From Bacteroidales bacterium (GTDB lineage Bacteria > Bacteroidota > Bacteroidia > Bacteroidales > UBA932), in contig JAFSJK010000011.1 of assembly GCA_017439305.1 (NCBI GenBank), positions 1 to 64,000 on the forward strand: DNA of 64,000 bases. The letters are read 5' to 3'. Positions 1 to 8,255 of the stretch are shown here, piece after piece; the first letter of the stretch is position 1, and every line of letters begins with the position of its first letter. Both the position numbers and the translations under genes were made by a program. The notes beneath the pieces were generated by a model. It worked only from the letters and a program-made list of their open reading frames with translations. It made no database searches and had not been told where the DNA came from.

Positions 1-2021
1 AGAACAACCCGATCCTGGTGGGCGAGCCCGGCGTGGGCAAGACCGCCATCTCGGAGGGCATCGCCCAGAACATCGTGTCCGGCCACGTGCCGGAGAACCT
101 GAAGTCCAAGCAGGTCTACTCCCTGGACATGGGCGCCCTCATCGCGGGTGCGAAGTATCAGGGTGAATTCGAAGAGCGGCTGAAAGGCGTCGTGAAGGAG
201 GTCGTGGACTCGGCCGGCGAGATCATCCTGTTCATCGATGAGATCCATACGCTGGTGGGCGCGGGACGTTCCTCCGGTGCGATGGACGCGTCCAACATCC
301 TGAAGCCGGCGTTGGCCCGTGGCGAGCTCCGCACCATCGGATCCACCACGCTGGACGAGTACCAGAAGTACTTCGAGACCGACAAGGCCCTGGAGCGGCG
401 GTTCCAGATGGTGATGGTCGATGAACCCTCGCCCGCGGAATCCATCGCCATCCTCCGTGGCCTGAAGGAGCGCTACGAGAACCATCACAAGGTACGCATC
501 GAAGACGACGCATTGATCGCCGCCGTGAACCTCTCGCACCGGTACATCACCTCCCGGTTCCTGCCGGACAAAGCCATCGACCTCGTGGACGAGGCCGCGT
601 CCAAGCTGCGGCTGGAGATGAACTCCGTGCCGGAGCCCATCGACGACCTGAACAGCGCCATCCGTCAGAAGGAGATCGAGAAGGAAGCTATCAAGCGCGA
701 GGGCGTATCCCTGAAGATGGAGAAGCTGGAGGCAGAACTGGCCGACCTGAATGCGAAGCGGGACGAACTGATGAAGCGCTGGAACGAGGAGAAGGACATC
801 CTCGCCGGCCTGCAGACCGCCCGCCAGCAGATGGAGGACTACAAGATCCAGGCGGCTTCCGCCGAGCGCGCCGGCGACTACGGCAAGGTGGCGGAGCTCC
901 GCTACGGCAAGATGGTCGCGACGCAGAAGACCATCGACGACCTGACCGCCAAGGCGGCGGCCATCAAGGAACCCATTGTCACCGAGGCGGTTACCCCGGA
1001 GGACATCGCGGAGGTCGTGGCCAAGTGGACGGGCATTCCCGTGAAGCGGATGCTTGAAAGCGAGAAGGAGAAGCTCCTGCGGATGGAGGGCGAACTGCAC
1101 AAGCGGGTCGTCGGTCAGGACCGGGCCATCCAGGCCGTGTCCGACGCCGTCCGCCGGAACCGGGCCGGGCTTTCCAACGAGAAGCGCCCCATCGGCTCCT
1201 TCCTGTTCATGGGCACCACCGGCGTGGGCAAGACCGAACTGGCGAAGGCCCTCGCGGAGTTCCTGTTCAACGACGAGAACATGATCACGCGTATCGATAT
1301 GTCTGAGTATCAGGAGCGTCACACGGTCTCCCGGCTTGTGGGCGCGCCTCCGGGATACGTGGGCTATGACGAGGGCGGCCAGCTCACCGAGGCCGTGCGG
1401 CGGAAACCTTACTCCGTGGTCCTGCTGGACGAGATCGAGAAGGCCCATCCGGACGTGTTCAACGTCCTCCTGCAGGTACTGGACGACGGCCGGCTCACCG
1501 ACAACAAGGGTCGCACCGTGGACTTCAAGAACACCATCCTCATCATGACCTCCAATGCCGGCTCGGACATCATCCAGAGCTACATGGAGCGTCTGCCGGA
1601 GGTGGACGGCGTGAACGCGCAGGCCATCGCGCAGCGCCGCTCCCTCCTGGATGAATGCGGTGGCCGTGTATTGGACGTCCTCAAGCAGACGGTCCGTCCG
1701 GAGTTCCTGAACCGGATTGACGAAATCATCATGTTCGACCCGCTTTCCAAGGCCGACATCCGCGACATCCTCCATATCCAGATGGAAGACCTGCGGCACA
1801 AGCTGTCCGAGAATGGCATTACGGTAGAGTTCACGCCGGCCTTCGAGGACTATATGGTCGAGCACGGCTACGAGCCGTCCTACGGCGCGCGGCCGATCAA
1901 GCGGCTGATGCAGCGCGAACTGGTGAACCTCCTGGCAAAATCCATCCTGGACGGTACCGTCCACAGGGATTCCGTCATCACGGTCGATGTGGCCGGCGGA
2001 CAGATCTTGCTAAGGAACTAG
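1..2021 (+). CDS. clpB: ClpB disaggregase, 5' truncated by window edge
   Basis: ATP-dependent protein disaggregase that works with DnaK/DnaJ to rescue aggregated proteins in the cytoplasm. The frame is open from base 3, so the true start lies outside the window. About 672 residues of a family length near 860 are present; the N-domain and start of AAA-1 are missing. Seen: Walker A of AAA-1 (GEPGVGKTA) at the very start, Walker B ([10 protein letters not shown]), a long charged coiled-coil middle domain with Glu/Lys-rich heptads, and the second AAA module with Walker A ([14 protein letters not shown]) and the pore-loop region [13 protein letters not shown]. The middle domain and two AAA modules separate ClpB from ClpA/ClpC. 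It converges on fabG, and the two stop codons share the palindrome CTAG. Confidence 0.96.
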   Translation, partial: NNPILVGEPGVGKTAISEGIAQNIVSGHVPENLKSKQVYSLDMGALIAGAKYQGEFEERLKGVVKEVVDSAGEIILFIDEIHTLVGAGRSSGAMDASNILKPALARGELRTIGSTTLDEYQKYFETDKALERRFQMVMVDEPSPAESIAILRGLKERYENHHKVRIEDDALIAAVNLSHRYITSRFLPDKAIDLVDEAASKLRLEMNSVPEPIDDLNSAIRQKEIEKEAIKREGVSLKMEKLEAELADLNAKRDELMKRWNEEKDILAGLQTARQQMEDYKIQAASAERAGDYGKVAELRYGKMVATQKTIDDLTAKAAAIKEPIVTEAVTPEDIAEVVAKWTGIPVKRMLESEKEKLLRMEGELHKRVVGQDRAIQAVSDAVRRNRAGLSNEKRPIGSFLFMGTTGVGKTELAKALAEFLFNDENMITRIDMSEYQERHTVSRLVGAPPGYVGYDEGGQLTEAVRRKPYSVVLLDEIEKAHPDVFNVLLQVLDDGRLTDNKGRTVDFKNTILIMTSNAGSDIIQSYMERLPEVDGVNAQAIAQRRSLLDECGGRVLDVLKQTVRPEFLNRIDEIIMFDPLSKADIRDILHIQMEDLRHKLSENGITVEFTPAFEDYMVEHGYEPSYGARPIKRLMQRELVNLLAKSILDGTVHRDSVITVDVAGGQILLRN

Positions 2022-2764
2022 CAGTAAAGACCTCCGTTGACGGCGATTACCTGGCCCGTCACATAGGAAGAGAGGTCGGATGCGAGGTAAAGGGCGGTAT
2101 TGGCGATTTCATCGACAGTGCCGCCTCTTTTTAACGGGATTTGCTTGATGTATTCCTCGCGGACGGCTTCCGGGAGGGCGTTGGTCATCTCGGAGACGAT
2201 GAAGCCCGGGGCGATGGCGTTGGCGCGGATGCCGCGGGAACCCATTTCCTTGGCGACGGACTTGGCCATGGCGATGAGGCCGGCCTTGGAGGAAGCGTAG
2301 TTGACCTGGCCGGGATTGCCCATCTGGCCGGCGATGGAGGCCATGTTGATGATGGAACCGCCTTTCTGGCGGGCCATGCAGGGCACGACGGCATGGATGA
2401 AGTTGAAGGCACCCTTGAGGTTTACAGCGATGACCGCATCCCACTGGGACTCGCTCATCCGCATCACGAGGCCGTCCTTGGTGATGCCGGCGTTGTTGAC
2501 GAGGATGTCGATGCGGCCGAAGTCCTGGAGGATCTGCTCCACCACGGCGTGCGTCTCGTCGAAGTTGGCGGCGTTGGAGGCATAGCCCTTGACTTTATGG
2601 CCGAGAGCGGCAATTTCGGCGATGGTTTCCTCGGCCGCTTCATTGATGACAAGGTCGGTAAAGGCGACGTCCGCGCCTTCGGATGCGAATTTCAGTGCGA
2701 TGGCCTTGCCGATGCCGCGCGCGGCGCCGGTCACGAGGGCCACCTTTCCGTCTAACATACCCAT
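2018..2764 (-). CDS. fabG: 3-oxoacyl-ACP reductase (SDR family)
   Basis: NADPH-dependent reduction of 3-oxoacyl-ACP in type II fatty-acid elongation. The 248 residues match the family length. Seen: cofactor glycine motif GAARGIGKA near residues 13-21, the NNAG motif, and the catalytic Ser-Tyr-Lys set (Ser in INMASIAG, then YASSK). The C-terminus ends [17 protein letters not shown], as in FabG. It lies 4 bp downstream of the LuxR-type gene and is probably co-transcribed with it. Other short-chain dehydrogenases share the fold, but the VTGQ..VNGG end favours FabG. Confidence 0.93.
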   Translation of the reverse strand: MGMLDGKVALVTGAARGIGKAIALKFASEGADVAFTDLVINEAAEETIAEIAALGHKVKGYASNAANFDETHAVVEQILQDFGRIDILVNNAGITKDGLVMRMSESQWDAVIAVNLKGAFNFIHAVVPCMARQKGGSIINMASIAGQMGNPGQVNYASSKAGLIAMAKSVAKEMGSRGIRANAIAPGFIVSEMTNALPEAVREEYIKQIPLKRGGTVDEIANTALYLASDLSSYVTGQVIAVNGGLYC

Positions 2765-2768
2765 AGCT

Positions 2769-3146
2769 TTATATCTTGTTTTCGAGATTGCAAAGATAAT
2801 GTTTTTTCAGTTCCGCCGTCGTGTTGATGCCCAGTTTGTGGAAGATGTTGTTCTTGTGGGTTTCCACCGTGCGCTGGGAGATGTCCAGGCGGTCGGCGAT
2901 CTCCTTGTTCAGCAACCCTTCGCAGCACAGGCGGGCGATTTCCTGCTCTCTTTGGGTCAGGCGTATCTCGCTTATGCTCAAGGGTTCCGTCTCTTTTCCG
3001 GTGTCCGCCGGGGCGTGGCTGGCCTCCAGGGCCAGCCTGAGCCGGAGGATTTCCTTCCGGCGTGAAGCGCTCAGCCACGCGAGGAACGCGAGGGTGGCGA
3101 CCAGCAGGACGATGACGGAAAGGAGGAAGATGACCAGCGGATCCAT
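2769..3146 (-). CDS. Membrane-anchored LuxR-type (GerE) HTH regulator
   Basis: A 125-residue protein with one N-terminal membrane segment (about residues 4-25, VIFLLSVIVLLVATLAFLAW), a basic stop-transfer stretch (SRRKE), a short linker and a C-terminal GerE helix-turn-helix. The HTH shows LTQREQEIARL, NKEIADRL and QRTVETHKNNI, the classic LuxR DNA-recognition signature. There is no receiver or sensor domain, so it is probably a membrane-tethered transcription factor. It begins the minus-strand unit with fabG and diverges from ahcY. The ligand and regulon cannot be told from sequence. Confidence 0.85.
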   Translation of the reverse strand: MDPLVIFLLSVIVLLVATLAFLAWLSASRRKEILRLRLALEASHAPADTGKETEPLSISEIRLTQREQEIARLCCEGLLNKEIADRLDISQRTVETHKNNIFHKLGINTTAELKKHYLCNLENKI

Positions 3147-3171
3147 AGGCTGAAGCTTCTGTAGTTGGGGG

Positions 3172-3179
3172 CAAAAGTA
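3172..3179 (-). promoter_or_regulatory. -7 box for the LuxR-type gene/fabG unit
   Basis: On the minus strand it reads TACTTTTG, a match to the Bacteroidetes -7 consensus TAnnTTTG, 26 bp before the start at 3146. It is back to back with the ahcY promoter. No convincing -33 TTTG was found. Confidence 0.55.
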
Positions 3180-3212
3180 CGGATTCCCCGCCGATTTGCC
3201 AATTCTTTTTGC

Positions 3213-3220
3213 TAACTTTG
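3213..3220 (+). promoter_or_regulatory. -7 box for ahcY; decides its start
   Basis: TAACTTTG matches TAnnTTTG, with a TTTG at 3195-3198 upstream. Transcription would start near 3226. That rules out the in-frame non-ATG start at 3209 and leaves ATG at 3236 or 3242 with a leader of only 10-16 nt. Confidence 0.6.
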
Positions 3221-3235
3221 CAACCCTTACTACGT

Positions 3236-4483
3236 ATGCCTATGTCAAGCCATATCCGGAACATCGATCTGTGGGAGAGCGGAGCGCTGAAGATCCAGTG
3301 GGTCCGTGACCATATGCCGCTTCTCGAGGGAATCGAGAAGGATTTCATGGAGACGAAGCCCTTTGCGGGCATGAAGGTCGCGCTGAGCGTCCATATGGAG
3401 GCGAAGACGGCACGCCTGTGCCTTTGCCTTGCCGCCGGCGGTGCCGAAATGTACGCCACCGGTTGCAACCCGTTGTCCACCCAGGACGATGTGGCCGCCG
3501 CGCTGGTGCACGAGGGACTCAATGTGTTCGCCGTGCATGGCGCCACGATGGAGGAGTATGAGGACGATCTCCGACGCGTGCTGGAGGTGGGGCCGAACAT
3601 CATCATCGACGATGGCGGTGACCTGGTGACCCTGATGCACAAGGAGTTCCCGCACCTGATTCCGAACGTGATCGGCGGTTGCGAGGAAACGACGACTGGC
3701 ATCCTGCGCCTCAAGGCGATGGATCGCGCGGGTTCCCTGCAGTTCCCGATGATGCTCGTGAATGACGCCGACTGCAAGCACCTGTTCGACAATCGTTACG
3801 GTACCGGACAGAGCGTGTGGAACGGCATCAACCGGACGACGAACCTCATCGTTGCCGGCAAGGATGTCGTCGTGGCGGGCTACGGCCTGTGCGGCAAGGG
3901 CATCGCGATGCGGGCCAAGGGGCTCGGCGCCCGGGTCATCGTCACGGAAGTGGATCCGGTCAAGGCCCTTGAGGCCGCGATGGACGGCTTCCGCGTGATG
4001 AAGATGGCCGATGCCGCCCCGCTCGGCGACCTGTTCGTGACGGCGACGGGCTGCAAGGACGTCATCACCTCGCGTGAGCTCCTGTCCATGAAGGACGGTG
4101 CCATCTGCTGCAATGCCGGCCATTTCGACGTGGAGGTGGACGTTGCCTGGCTGCGTTCCAACGCCGTTTCGCACGGCGAGGCCCGGCAGAACATCGAGGC
4201 GTACAAGTTGGAGAACGGCCGCACGGTGTACATCCTGGGCGAAGGCCGCCTGGTGAACCTCGCCGCAGGCGACGGCCACCCGGCCGAAATCATGGACATG
4301 TCCTTCGCCATCCAGGCGCTCAGTGCCCGCTACCTGGTGGAGCACCGGAACGACCTGGTCGGCCGGCTGCACAACGTCCCGGCGGAAATCGACCAGGACG
4401 TCGCCCGCCGGAAACTGGCCTCCTGGGGCGTCACCATCGACACCCTCACCCCTGAACAGCATTTTTACATTTACGGAGAGTAA
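3236..4483 (+). CDS. ahcY: Adenosylhomocysteinase
   Basis: Hydrolyses S-adenosylhomocysteine to homocysteine and adenosine in the methyl cycle, with bound NAD. Seen: substrate-side motifs GCNPLSTQDDVAAAL and EETTTG, then NDADCKHLFDNRYGTGQS, and the Rossmann motif VVAGYGLCGKGIA. At about 415 residues it is the short form without the roughly 40-residue insert of many bacterial and eukaryotic enzymes, like archaeal/Thermotoga proteins. The C-terminus ends HFYIYGE rather than the usual DHYRY. ATG 3236 or ATG 3242 may be used; the promoter position excludes anything upstream. nhaA follows after 3 bp. Confidence 0.94.
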   Translation: MPMSSHIRNIDLWESGALKIQWVRDHMPLLEGIEKDFMETKPFAGMKVALSVHMEAKTARLCLCLAAGGAEMYATGCNPLSTQDDVAAALVHEGLNVFAVHGATMEEYEDDLRRVLEVGPNIIIDDGGDLVTLMHKEFPHLIPNVIGGCEETTTGILRLKAMDRAGSLQFPMMLVNDADCKHLFDNRYGTGQSVWNGINRTTNLIVAGKDVVVAGYGLCGKGIAMRAKGLGARVIVTEVDPVKALEAAMDGFRVMKMADAAPLGDLFVTATGCKDVITSRELLSMKDGAICCNAGHFDVEVDVAWLRSNAVSHGEARQNIEAYKLENGRTVYILGEGRLVNLAAGDGHPAEIMDMSFAIQALSARYLVEHRNDLVGRLHNVPAEIDQDVARRKLASWGVTIDTLTPEQHFYIYGE

Positions 4484-4486
4484 CAG

Positions 4487-5905
4487 ATGGCACTCATTCC
4501 GATTTACTGGTGGAACAAGGAAGTCCACCAGTTCCGCATCTCCCAGGACAAGTTTGTCAAGCAGCCCTGGGCCCAGGGCGTCGTCCTTCTCGCCTGCGTG
4601 GCCGTGGCGATGCTCCTGGCCAATCTTCCTTTCACGAAGCACATCTATCACGCCGTGCTGGAAACCCAGCTTTTCGCCGGTATCAAGAGCCCTGACGGGA
4701 CCGTCGACTGGACATTCCCGCGCGGGATGACCGTGGAGAAGTTCATCAACGACATCCTCATGGTGATCTTCTTCTTCACCGTCGGCCTTGAGATCAAGCG
4801 GGAAGTGGTTTGCGGAGAGCTTTCATCCTTCAAGAAATCCATCCTGCCCGTCATCGCGGCCTTCGGCGGCGTGGTGGTGCCGGCCCTGATCTTCGCACTC
4901 GTGAACCGCGGGACGGTCGCGGCCAGCGGCTGGGGCATCCCGACCGCAACGGATATCGCTTTCGCCGTGGGCATTTTGTCCATCCTGGGAGACAAGGTTC
5001 CCGTTTCGCTGAAGGTGTTCCTGACGGCCCTGGCCATCGCCGACGACCTCATCGCCATTCTTGTCGTGGCCATCTTCTACGGGGGACACATCAACCTGGT
5101 CCTGCTGGGAATCGCCCTGCTGGTGATCGCCTTCGTCTTCCTGATGAAACGCCTGGGCGAGAAGCGGCTGGCATTCTACTTCGTCCCGGCCGTCATCGTG
5201 TGGTTCCTGTTCTACTACAGCGGCATCCACGCCACGATGTCCGGCGTCGTGCTCGCCCTCCTCATCCCGATGGAGGCCCGTTACAACAAGGCCAAGTTCC
5301 ACCGCCGCAGCCGCATCCTGTACACCGGCCTGGTGGAATCCGAAGCCCTTTCGTCGAGCGAGACCTTCCCGAACGGGCCCCAGCGCTATTACCTGCGCCG
5401 CCTGTCCGGCCTGACGAAGCGTACCGTCCCGCCGTCCTACCGGCTGGAGCACATCCTCAACCCGTGGGTGAACTTCCTGATCATGCCTATCTTCGCCCTG
5501 GCCAATGCCGGTGTGGAAATCACGGATCCGTCCTATTTCAATGTTTTCCACTTCGACGCCGCCATGGGCAGTGTCGGCATGGGTATCTTCCTGGGCCTGC
5601 TGCTCGGAAAGCCCGTCGGCATCACCCTCGCCTCCTGGATCGCCATCAAGTCCGGCGTGGGTGAAATGCCCGCCAAGGGCACCTGGCCGATGCTTTTCGC
5701 CGTCGCCTGCCTCGGCGGTATCGGCTTCACGATGTCCATCTTCGTGGACACGCTTTCGTTTGCGGGTCCGGACATTCCGGCCGATGTCACCGCGCACCTG
5801 CGCGATGCCGGCAAGATCGCCGTCCTGATGGGCTCCCTCTGCGCCGGTCTTTTGGGCTCGTTCCTGATCACCCTCGTGCACAGGCTCCAGCGGAAAAAAG
5901 CATAG
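4487..5905 (+). CDS. nhaA: Na+/H+ antiporter NhaA
   Basis: Inner-membrane antiporter exchanging Na+ (or Li+) for H+ to control pH and sodium. It has about 12 hydrophobic segments. Seen: TDIAFAVGIL with Asp156 and the ion-binding pair Asp186-Asp187 in ALAIADDLIAI, plus a Lys in GLLLGKPVGI matching the essential TM10 Lys of E. coli NhaA. At 472 residues it is longer than E. coli NhaA (388); the extra length is mostly an N-terminal segment and a basic cytoplasmic loop (about residues 265-325). It follows ahcY after 3 bp, an odd pairing with no obvious metabolic link, and ends in a strong terminator. Confidence 0.95.
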   Translation: MALIPIYWWNKEVHQFRISQDKFVKQPWAQGVVLLACVAVAMLLANLPFTKHIYHAVLETQLFAGIKSPDGTVDWTFPRGMTVEKFINDILMVIFFFTVGLEIKREVVCGELSSFKKSILPVIAAFGGVVVPALIFALVNRGTVAASGWGIPTATDIAFAVGILSILGDKVPVSLKVFLTALAIADDLIAILVVAIFYGGHINLVLLGIALLVIAFVFLMKRLGEKRLAFYFVPAVIVWFLFYYSGIHATMSGVVLALLIPMEARYNKAKFHRRSRILYTGLVESEALSSSETFPNGPQRYYLRRLSGLTKRTVPPSYRLEHILNPWVNFLIMPIFALANAGVEITDPSYFNVFHFDAAMGSVGMGIFLGLLLGKPVGITLASWIAIKSGVGEMPAKGTWPMLFAVACLGGIGFTMSIFVDTLSFAGPDIPADVTAHLRDAGKIAVLMGSLCAGLLGSFLITLVHRLQRKKA

Positions 5906-5949
5906 GAAACGTTTCTTTACAATAGCGGGAAACGTTAATTTACCCCCTG

Positions 5950-5986
5950 AAACAACACAAGTTATCAACAGCTTGTGTTGTTTTTT
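5950..5986 (+). terminator. Rho-independent terminator of ahcY-nhaA
   Basis: A perfect 12-bp stem (AAACAACACAAG with CTTGTGTTGTTT) around a 10-nt loop, running into a T tract. It lies 45 bp after the nhaA stop. Confidence 0.85.
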
Positions 5987-5998
5987 GTTGGTGCGGGC

Positions 5999-6006
5999 TA
6001 CCTTTG
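5999..6006 (+). promoter_or_regulatory. -7 box for comF
   Basis: TACCTTTG matches TAnnTTTG. The region where a -33 element would fall lies inside the right arm of the nhaA terminator. Transcription would begin near 6013, favouring ATG 6039 over the in-frame start at 5973. Confidence 0.5.
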
Positions 6007-6038
6007 GGGTACCCCACCCACCCGGGGGGTATTTGAAG

Positions 6039-7004
6039 ATGGAACGTTTGCAAGACTATTTCCGCGCCCTTGCGGACCTGCTTTTTCCCAGGGCGTGCCT
6101 CGTGTGCGGATCCCGCCTGGGCATCCACGAACGGCATCTGTGCCTCTCCTGCGCGGCCGACGTGCCCTACACCCATTTCTGGCGTCAGTCCCACAACCCG
6201 ATGGCCGACCGGTTCAACGCCGTCCTGGAACGCCACCGCGGCACGGAACGGATGGCCTATGCCTACGCTGCCGCCCTGATGTATTACAAAGGCCCATACC
6301 GCAGCATCCCCCGTGCCCTGAAATACCATGGAGACCTGTCGGCCGGGCAGTTTTACGGGGCCCTCCTGGGCCGCCGTCTGGCTTCCGCTCCGCATTTCGC
6401 CGATGTCGACCTGGTCATCCCCGTTCCATTACACTGGTCTCGCCGCTGGTCCCGCGGCTACAACCAGGCGGAAGTCCTCGCCCGTGCCCTAGCGGAGGCC
6501 CTGTCCTCCACCGGCCGATCCTCTCCGCCCTCCGTTGGAGGGCTGGTAGCGGCCGGCCGCGCTGCGGGCCTTGTGTCCGCCCACGATACGGGCCTCCTCT
6601 CCGGCCCGGGCACGGTGTGCCGGACGGACCTTCTCGTCCGGGCCCGCCGCACGCGGACCCAGACGCGGCTGTCCGTGGAGGAGAAGGCCCGGAACGTAGC
6701 CTCGGCCTTCCGGGTGCCGGAACGTTCCGGCACCATGGACCGCCTGCGGCGGTGGGCCATTCGCGTGATTGGCAACATGTTGCACATCCCTCGTGACCCC
6801 TTTGATTGGGAATCGCCCTGCACCGTTCTCTCCTCCGCCCGGCATATCGTCCTGGTAGACGACACGTTCACGACCGGAGCAACGTTATATGCCTGCTACG
6901 CCGCTCTGCGCCCCTACACCTCGGCCCGCATCTCCATCGCTACCCTCGCCGTCGTCGAAGGGACGCCTTCTGGTATCGAGGGTTCCCCCTCTACCGGCCC
7001 ATGA
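6039..7004 (+). CDS. comF: ComF-family phosphoribosyltransferase-like protein with insertions
   Basis: ComF proteins carry an N-terminal zinc-ribbon and a PRPP-binding phosphoribosyltransferase fold and are linked to DNA uptake; the reaction is unsettled. Seen: paired Cys (CLVCG and CLSC) near residues 20-45, VIPVPLHWSRRWSRGYNQAEVLA, the segment RTRTQTRLSVEEKARNVASAF, and the PRPP loop VLVDDTFTTGAT. At 321 residues it is about 90 longer than usual. The extra sequence is an Ala/Gly/Ser-rich stretch after ARALAEAL (about 45 residues) and a second insert between AFRVPE and the PRPP loop (about 40). Start chosen from the promoter at 5999. Confidence 0.85.
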   Translation: MERLQDYFRALADLLFPRACLVCGSRLGIHERHLCLSCAADVPYTHFWRQSHNPMADRFNAVLERHRGTERMAYAYAAALMYYKGPYRSIPRALKYHGDLSAGQFYGALLGRRLASAPHFADVDLVIPVPLHWSRRWSRGYNQAEVLARALAEALSSTGRSSPPSVGGLVAAGRAAGLVSAHDTGLLSGPGTVCRTDLLVRARRTRTQTRLSVEEKARNVASAFRVPERSGTMDRLRRWAIRVIGNMLHIPRDPFDWESPCTVLSSARHIVLVDDTFTTGATLYACYAALRPYTSARISIATLAVVEGTPSGIEGSPSTGP

Positions 7005-7012
7005 GCACAACG

Positions 7013-7033
7013 AGTCTCTCGCCGGTTGCAAAT
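7013..7033 (+). repeat. REP-like motif copy 1, upstream of the RAYT
   Basis: AGTCTCTCGCCGGTTGCAAA. It shares AGTCTCTCGYCGnnnGCA with copies at 7065 and (inverted) 8137. CGAG-TCT-CTCG can form a small hairpin at its 5' end. It lies 9 bp after the comF stop. Confidence 0.5.
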
Positions 7034-7064
7034 ACGGGCCCAAACGTCCCTGACGCGAGACCAC

Positions 7065-7085
7065 AGTCTCTCGTCGGCCGCAAAA
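7065..7085 (+). repeat. REP-like motif copy 2, upstream of the RAYT
   Basis: AGTCTCTCGTCGGCCGCAAA matches copy 1 at 17 of 20 positions, in the same orientation 52 bp further on. The preceding GCGAGACCACA can pair imperfectly with GTCTCTCG. Confidence 0.5.
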
Positions 7086-7088
7086 CAG

Positions 7089-7113
7089 AAAAAAAACGTT
7101 CCCTGCGGGGAAC
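7089..7113 (-). terminator. Possible minus-strand terminator beside the RAYT
   Basis: The hairpin GTTCCC-TGCG-GGGAAC (7098-7113) is preceded on the plus strand by an A tract, so read on the minus strand it is a stem followed by Ts. It would stop antisense transcription coming through the RAYT gene. It could instead be part of the element's end structure. Confidence 0.4.
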
Positions 7114-7131
7114 TGATTAAGAAACAGGCCT

Positions 7132-8052
7132 ATGGATGAAAGAATGAAACGAAGGAAAGAGTACCGTACGTGGAAGAAAGGGTATTACCATCTGTGTACG
7201 GACGGATGGAAGGAGGGTTTATTGTTCCATGATGAAGGAGAGTATGTGAACGCGGTGAATTCCATTTCCTTGTTGGATTTGAAGTATCCCGTCAAAGTCC
7301 ATTATTATGAGGTGATGCGCGGACATCTCCATCTGATCCTGTCCGGCAGGGGGACCCATTGTGTGGATTCATTCGATTATCTCAAGATGCGTATCGGCCG
7401 GCGGCTTCGTGCGGACGGAAGGCCGCCGCTGCCTCCGGACTACGATTTCCGGCTGATTCCCATTGAGAATGAGGAGCAGATGCGGGATAACCTGGTGTAC
7501 ATCGCCATGAATGCACCGAAGGTAATGGAAATCCTGCCGAACGGATATCTGTGGGGATCGGCCATGATGTTCTATTCCGATCTGCCACGCCTGTTCGAAA
7601 CCGTACGTGCCGGCGACCTGTCCGGTCGGGAACTTGAAAGAATGCTCGGCACGCATCTGGAGATTCCGCCGGAGCGGTTGATCCAACCGGTCCTTGGAAT
7701 GGTGTTGCCGCAGAGTTTCGTGGATGCCGATGTGTTTTACAGGGTGTTCCCCACAGCCCGGAAATATCTGATCAAGTTGGTGAAGGATTACGAAGCCTAC
7801 ACCCGGATTGCCGCGCAGGTGGGAGAGGAGGTTGTGTTCTCCTTGGAAGAGGCATTGGATATAGTCCGGCTGGCATTGAACCGGGCCAATCTGTCCCTTG
7901 AAAGCATGAACCACGAAATGAGATGCAACTTTGCCGTTCAGCTGCATCAGCAGTATCAGTTGAATGCCCACCAGCTTGCTTGTGCGCTCATGGTGCCCGA
8001 GCGTGTCATTGCCCAGGCACTCTATGCCGCTCGGCAACGCCCGAAACGATGA
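7132..8052 (+). CDS. REP-associated tyrosine transposase-like protein (Y1_Tnp/HUH)
   Basis: A single-domesticated HUH nuclease of the IS200/IS605-related RAYT group, expected to nick single-stranded DNA at REP hairpins. Seen: YHLCTDGW near the N-terminus, the two-histidine metal motif in VMRGHLHLILSG (about residue 65), and a candidate helix for the catalytic Tyr (FDYLKMRIGRR) about 18 residues later. The C-terminal half (about 150-306) is helical and ends in a helix-turn-helix-like region (LNAHQLACALMVPERVIAQAL). At 306 residues it is longer than compact IS200 TnpA. Its codons are AT-richer than the neighbours (many TTG, AAT, TAT), which suggests acquisition. No TnpB or other cargo is present. 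Start could be Met1 or Met5. Confidence 0.82.
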   Translation: MDERMKRRKEYRTWKKGYYHLCTDGWKEGLLFHDEGEYVNAVNSISLLDLKYPVKVHYYEVMRGHLHLILSGRGTHCVDSFDYLKMRIGRRLRADGRPPLPPDYDFRLIPIENEEQMRDNLVYIAMNAPKVMEILPNGYLWGSAMMFYSDLPRLFETVRAGDLSGRELERMLGTHLEIPPERLIQPVLGMVLPQSFVDADVFYRVFPTARKYLIKLVKDYEAYTRIAAQVGEEVVFSLEEALDIVRLALNRANLSLESMNHEMRCNFAVQLHQQYQLNAHQLACALMVPERVIAQALYAARQRPKR

Positions 8053-8136
8053 TTCATTCGGTTCGCCGCCGCGTCAATTTGCCCTTCTTTATGATAGTAG
8101 TCTTGCGCCGGTGACGAATGTCCATAAAAATGCGTT

Positions 8137-8148
8137 CGGCGAGAGACT
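8137..8148 (-). repeat. REP-like motif copy 3, downstream of the RAYT, inverted
   Basis: On the minus strand it reads AGTCTCTCGCCG followed by AACGCA, identical to copy 1 over 12 bp and keeping the nnnGCA tail. It lies 85 bp after the RAYT stop, opposite in orientation to the two upstream copies. Confidence 0.5.
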
Positions 8149-8255
8149 ATTGTCCCGCTGCGGACGCAAAAAGACACTTTTTTGAGGCCGATGGGAGCTG
8201 CCTCGGCAACCATCGACACGCTCTCGACGCGATTCGAATGTCCTCCAGCGCCACC

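Noticed and set aside
3181..3241. SAH riboswitch upstream of ahcY
   Set aside because: The predicted leader is only 10-16 nt, too short for an aptamer.
5962..5970. DnaA-box-like TTATCAACA
   Set aside because: It differs from the consensus at one key position, is single, and is the loop of the nhaA terminator.
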